Assembly (NCBI GenBank): GCA_947095585.1
Contig: OX352763.1
Span: forward strand, 63,149,016 to 63,213,015
From: Nephrocerus scutellatus
Taxonomy: Eukaryota; Arthropoda; Insecta; Diptera; Pipunculidae
Reading direction: 5' to 3'
Length of the DNA stretch: 64,000 bases
Position 1 is the first letter of the stretch; every line of letters starts with the position of its first letter. A program made the position numbers and the translations under genes. The notes below the pieces were generated by a model, which worked only from the letters and a program-made list of their open reading frames with translations, was not told the origin of the DNA and did not search any database. Positions 60,101 to 64,000 of this stretch are shown piece after piece.

Positions 60101-62800
60101 CACTGTAAAGTACAGTGCGCTCGATTAATTTATATTTAGAAAGTTTTTCTCTTAAAAGGAGTTTTTGTTAATACTGTTAAATACAGTGCGCTCAATTAAT
60201 TTATATTTAGATAGAAGTTTTTCCTCTTAATTGGAGTTTTTGTAAATTATGCACACACTGTAAAATATAGTGCGCTCAATTAAATTATATTTAGATAGTT
60301 CTTCCTTTTAAAAGGTGTTTTTGTAAATTATGCACACACTGTAAAATACAGTACGCTCAATTAATTTATATTTAGATAGGAGTTTTTCCTTTTAAAGGCG
60401 TTTTTGTAAATTATGCACACACTGTAAAATATAGTGCACTAAATTAAATTATATTTAGATAGTTCTTCCTTTTAAAAGGCGTTTTTGTAAATTATGCACA
60501 CACTGTAAAATACAGTACGCTCAATTAATTTATATTTAGACAGGATTTTTTCCTTTTAAAAGGCGTTTTTTTAAATTATGCACAAAATGTAAAATACAGT
60601 ACACTCAATTAATTTATATTTAGATAGGAGTTTTTCCTTTTAATTGGGGTTTTTATAAATTATGCACACACTGTAAAGTACAGTTCGCTCAATTAATTTA
60701 TATTAAGATAGTTTTTCCTTTTAAAAGGCGTTTTGTAAATTGTGCACACATTGTTAAATACAGTAAACTCAATTAATTTAAATTTAGATAGGAGTTTTTC
60801 CTTTTAATTGGGGTTTTTGTAAATTATGCACACAGTGTAAAATACAGTTCGCTCAATTAATTTATATTTAGATAGTTTTTCCTCTTAAAGGGCGTTTTTG
60901 TAAATTGTGAACACACTGTTAAATACAGTGCGCTCAATTAATTTATGTTAAGGTAGGAGTTTTTCCTTTTAAAAAGAAGTTTTTATAAATTAGGCACACA
61001 CTGTAAAATATAGTGCGCTCAATTAATTTATATTTAGACAGGAGTTTTTCCTTTTAAAAAGAAGTTTTTGTAAATTAGGCACACACTGTAAATTATAGTG
61101 CGCTCAATTAATTTATATTTAGATAGTTCTTCCTTTTAAAAGGCGTTTTTTTAAATTATGCACAAAATGTAAAATACAGTACACTCAATTAATTTATATT
61201 TAGATAGGAGTTTTTCCTTTTAATTGGGGTTTTTATAAATTATGCACACACTGTAAAGTACAGTTCGCTCAATTAATTTATATTAAGATAGTTTTTCCTT
61301 TTAAAAGGCGTTTTGTAAATTGTGCACACATTGTTAAATACAGTAAACTCAATTAATTTATATTTATATATGAGTTTTACCTTTTAATTGGGGTTTTTGT
61401 AAATTATGCACACAGTGTAAAATACAGTTCGCTCAATTAATTTATATTTAGATAGTTTTTCCTCTTAAATGGCGTTTTTGTAAATTGTGAACACACTGTT
61501 AAATACAGTGCGCTCAATTAATTTATGTTTAGGTAGGAGTTTTTCCTTTTAAAAAGAAGTTTTTTTAAATTAGGCACACACTGTAAAATATAGTGCGCTC
61601 AATTAATTTAGATTTAGATAGTTCTTCCTTTTAAGAGGCGTTTTTGTAAATTATGCACATAAAAATAGAGTGCACTCAACACTGTAAACTACAGTTCGCT
61701 CAATTAATTTTGTAAATTGTGCACACATTGTTAAATACAGTAAACTCAATTAATTTATATTTAGATATGAGTTTTTCCTTTTAATTGGGGTCTTTGTAAA
61801 TTATGCACACACTGTAAAGTACAGTTCGCTCAATTAATTTATATTTAGATAGTTCTTCCTTTAAAAAGGCGTTTTGTAAATTGTGCACACACTGTTAAAT
61901 AAAGTGCGCTCGATTAATTTATATTTAGATAGTTTTTCCTATTAAAATGCGTTTTGTAATTTGTGCACAATCTGTAAAGTACAGTGCGCTCGATTAATTT
62001 ATATTTAGATAGTTTTTCCTTATAAAATTATTGTAAATTATGCACAAACTGTAAAATACAGTACGCTCAAATAATTTATATTTAGATAGTTTTTTCTCTT
62101 AAAAGGTGTTTTTGTAAATTGTGCACACACTGTTAAATACAGTACGCTCAATTAATTTATGTTTAGATAGGACTTTTCCTTTTAATTGACGTTTTTGTAA
62201 ATTATGCACACTCTGTAAAATACAGTGCGCTCAATTAATTTATATTTAGATAGGCGTATTTCCTTTTATTTGGCGTTTTTGTAAATTATGCACACACTGT
62301 AAAATACAGTACGCTCAATTAATTTATATTTAGATAGGAGTTTTTCCTTTTAAAGGCGTTTTTGTAAATTATGCACACACTGTAAAATATAGTGCACTAA
62401 ATTAAATTATATTTAGATAGTTCTTCCTTTTAAAAGGCGTTTTTGTAAATTATGCACACACTGTAAAATACAGTACGCTCAATTAATTTATATTTAGACT
62501 GGATTTTTTCCTTTTAAAAAGAAGTTTTTGTAAATTAGGCACACACTGTAAAATATAGTGCGCTCAATTAATTTATATTTAGATAGTTCTTCCTTTTAAA
62601 AGGCGTTTTTTTAAATTATGCACAAAATGTAAAATACAGTACACTCAATTAATTTATATTTAGATAGGAGTTTTTCCTTTTAATTGGGGTTTTTATAAAT
62701 TATGCACACACTGTAAAGTACAGTTCGCTCAATTAATTTATATTTAGATAGTTTTTCCTTTAAAAGGCGTTTTGTAAATTGTGCACACATTGTTAAATAC
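57190..62800. repeat. Higher-order repeat, about 2.7-2.8 kb, two copies
   Basis: Landmarks GAAAGTTTTTCTC (57321 and 60139), ACATAAAAATAGAGTGCAC (58921 and 61657) and TTAGATAGGACTTTTCC (59461 and 62163) are spaced 2818, 2736 and 2702 bp. The drop from 2736 to 2702 bp is explained by a 34-bp deletion in the second copy near 61710, where AATTAATTT joins directly to TGTAAATTGTGC. Confidence 0.85.
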
Positions 62801-64000
62801 AGTAAACTCAATTAATTTATATTTAGATAGGAGTTTTTCCTTTTAATTGGGGTTTTTGTAAATTATGCACACAGTGTAAAATACAGTTCGCTCAATTAAT
62901 TTATATTTAGATAGTTTTTCCTCTTAAAGGGCGTTTTTGTAAATTGTGAACACACAGTTAAATACAGTGCGCTCAATTAATTTATGTTTAGGTAGGAGTT
63001 TTTCCTTTTAAAAAGAAGTTTTTGTAAATTAGGCACACACTGTAAAATATAGTGCGCTCAATTAATTTAGATTTAGATAGTTCTTCCTTTTAAAAGGCGT
63101 TTTTTAAATTCTGCACAAAATGTAAAATACAGTACACTCAATTAATTTATATTTAGATAGGAGTTTTTCATTTTAAAAGGCGTTTTTGCAAATTATGCAC
63201 ACACTGTAAAATACGGACCACTCAATTAATTTACATTTAGATAGGAGTTTTTCCTTTTAATTGGGGTTTTTGTAAATTATGCACACACTGTAAAGTACAC
63301 TTCGCTCAATTAATTTATATTTAGATAGTTCTTCCTTTTAAAAGGCGTTTTTTTAAATTATGCACAAAATGTAAAATACAGTACACTCAATTAATTTATA
63401 TTTAGATAGGAGTTTTTCCTTTTAATTGGGGTTTTTATAAATTATGCACACACTGTAAAGTACAGTTCGCTCAATTAATTTATATTTAGATAGTTTTTCC
63501 TTTAAAAGGCGTTTTGTAAATTGTGCACACATTGTTAAATACAGTAAACTCAATTAATTTATATTTAGATAGGAGTTTTTCCTTTTAATTGGGGTTTTTG
63601 TAAATTATGCACACAGTGTAAAATACAGTTCGCTCAATTAATTTATATTTAGATAGTTTTTCCTCTTAAAGGGCGTTTTTGTAAATTGTGAACACACTGT
63701 TAAATACAGTGCGCTCAATTAATTTATGTTTAGGTAGGAGTTTTTCCTTTTAAAAAGAAGTTTTTGCAAATTAGGCACACACTGTAAAATATAGTGCGCT
63801 CAATTAATTTAGATTTAGATAGTTCTTCCTTTTAAAAGGCGTTTTTTTAAATTATGCACAAAATGTAAAATACAGTACACTCAATTAATTTATATTTAGA
63901 TAGGAGTTTTTCATTTTAAAAGGCGTTTTTGCAAATTAGGCACACACTGTAAAATATAGTGCGCTCAATTAATTTATATTTACATAGTTCTTCCTTTTAA
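62581..64000. repeat. Higher-order repeat, about 742 bp, nearly two copies
   Basis: AGATAGTTCTTCC followed by GCACAAAATG recurs at 62581 and 63323 (742 bp), and GAGTTTTTCATTTTAAAAGG at 63161 and 63904 (743 bp). The second copy runs off the window end. Confidence 0.8.

Larger units (their letters stand above)
17271..64000. repeat. AT-rich 81-84-bp satellite array, right part
   Basis: This continues the same satellite family in the same orientation to the window end, about 46.7 kb with no unrelated insertion that I could see. The monomers divide into recurring variants: units ending in TAGGAGTTTTTCC (84 bp), units ending in TAGTTCTTCC (81 bp), units in which GATAAGCGTTTTTG replaces the palindrome part (about 65 bp), and units with TTGTGTTAAATACAG that lack the left arm of the inverted repeat. 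The order of variants repeats in blocks, giving the higher-order repeats listed separately. Past 55 kb a distinct subfamily appears, with GCACAAAATG and AAAAAGAAGTTTTT. Dividing length by unit size gives roughly 700 monomers for the whole window; this was not counted individually. No ORF of 60 codons or more is present. Confidence 0.97.

Noticed and set aside
1..64000. CRISPR-like array of repeats
   Set aside because: There are no unique spacers; repeats are contiguous 65-84-bp monomers, and the retrotransposon is eukaryotic.
17271..64000. CENP-B box or other known centromere protein site in the monomer
   Set aside because: No match to the CENP-B box consensus was seen, and the dyad and palindrome do not match a site I recognise.

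Overview
The window looks like animal heterochromatin, most likely from an insect and perhaps a dipteran. It holds one long AT-rich tandem satellite array (positions 1-10472 and 17271-64000, about 57 kb) interrupted by a single LTR retrotransposon (10473-17270, on the minus strand). I see no cellular gene, tRNA, rRNA or CRISPR array. The insect call rests on the retrotransposon: its Pol type, its tRNA-Arg primer site, its 4-bp target duplication and its Gag without a zinc knuckle all fit the mdg1/412 lineage of Ty3/gypsy elements, best known from Drosophila. The species cannot be named from this sequence.

Satellite. Monomers are mostly 81-84 bp (about 73% A+T in a representative unit), with shorter deletion classes of about 65-75 bp. 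All are read head-to-tail in one direction. A typical unit contains a short inverted repeat (for example CACTGTA-AAG-TACAGTG), then GCGCTCAATTAATTTATATT, then TTTAGATAG, then the 12-bp palindrome CCTTTTAAAAGG, then GCGTTTTTGTAAATTATGCA. Monomers carry diagnostic variants arranged in higher-order repeats (HORs) that change along the window: about 1.09 kb (0.7-3.0 kb), 859 bp (3.3-5.3 kb), about 1.87 kb (6.1-10.5 kb), 1643 bp in three copies (21.8-26.7 kb), 694 bp (28.9-30.3 kb), a 1.5-4.3 kb mosaic (31.3-50.1 kb) bracketed by a 3.7-kb block duplicated 17.3 kb apart, 412 bp (55.5-56.3 kb), about 2.7-2.8 kb (57.2-62.8 kb) and 742 bp (62.6-64.0 kb).

Retrotransposon. In element orientation (right to left) the order is: 5' LTR (16817-17270), PBS complementary to tRNA-Arg, A-rich leader with a 22-codon uORF, a 75-codon ORF for a small predicted membrane protein with an N-myristoylation-type start, gag (389 codons), pol (protease, RT, RNase H, integrase) in the -1 frame, a 3' UTR with 75-bp tandem repeats, PPT, and 3' LTR (10473-10885). 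Gag and Pol are uninterrupted. A canonical GGGAAAT slippery heptamer lies two codons before the gag stop, so Pol is probably made as a Gag-Pol fusion by -1 frameshifting. The LTRs differ by two substitutions and one indel region with a net 41-bp difference. The ACAC duplication is found on both sides, so this is a recent, structurally complete insertion. Its target was the CACACACTG segment of a satellite monomer.

The most interesting points are the paired-base variation in the satellite inverted repeat, the layered HOR structure with visible deletion and duplication junctions, and the small membrane protein ORF carried by the retrotransposon. I found no evidence for a novel enzymatic or defence system.
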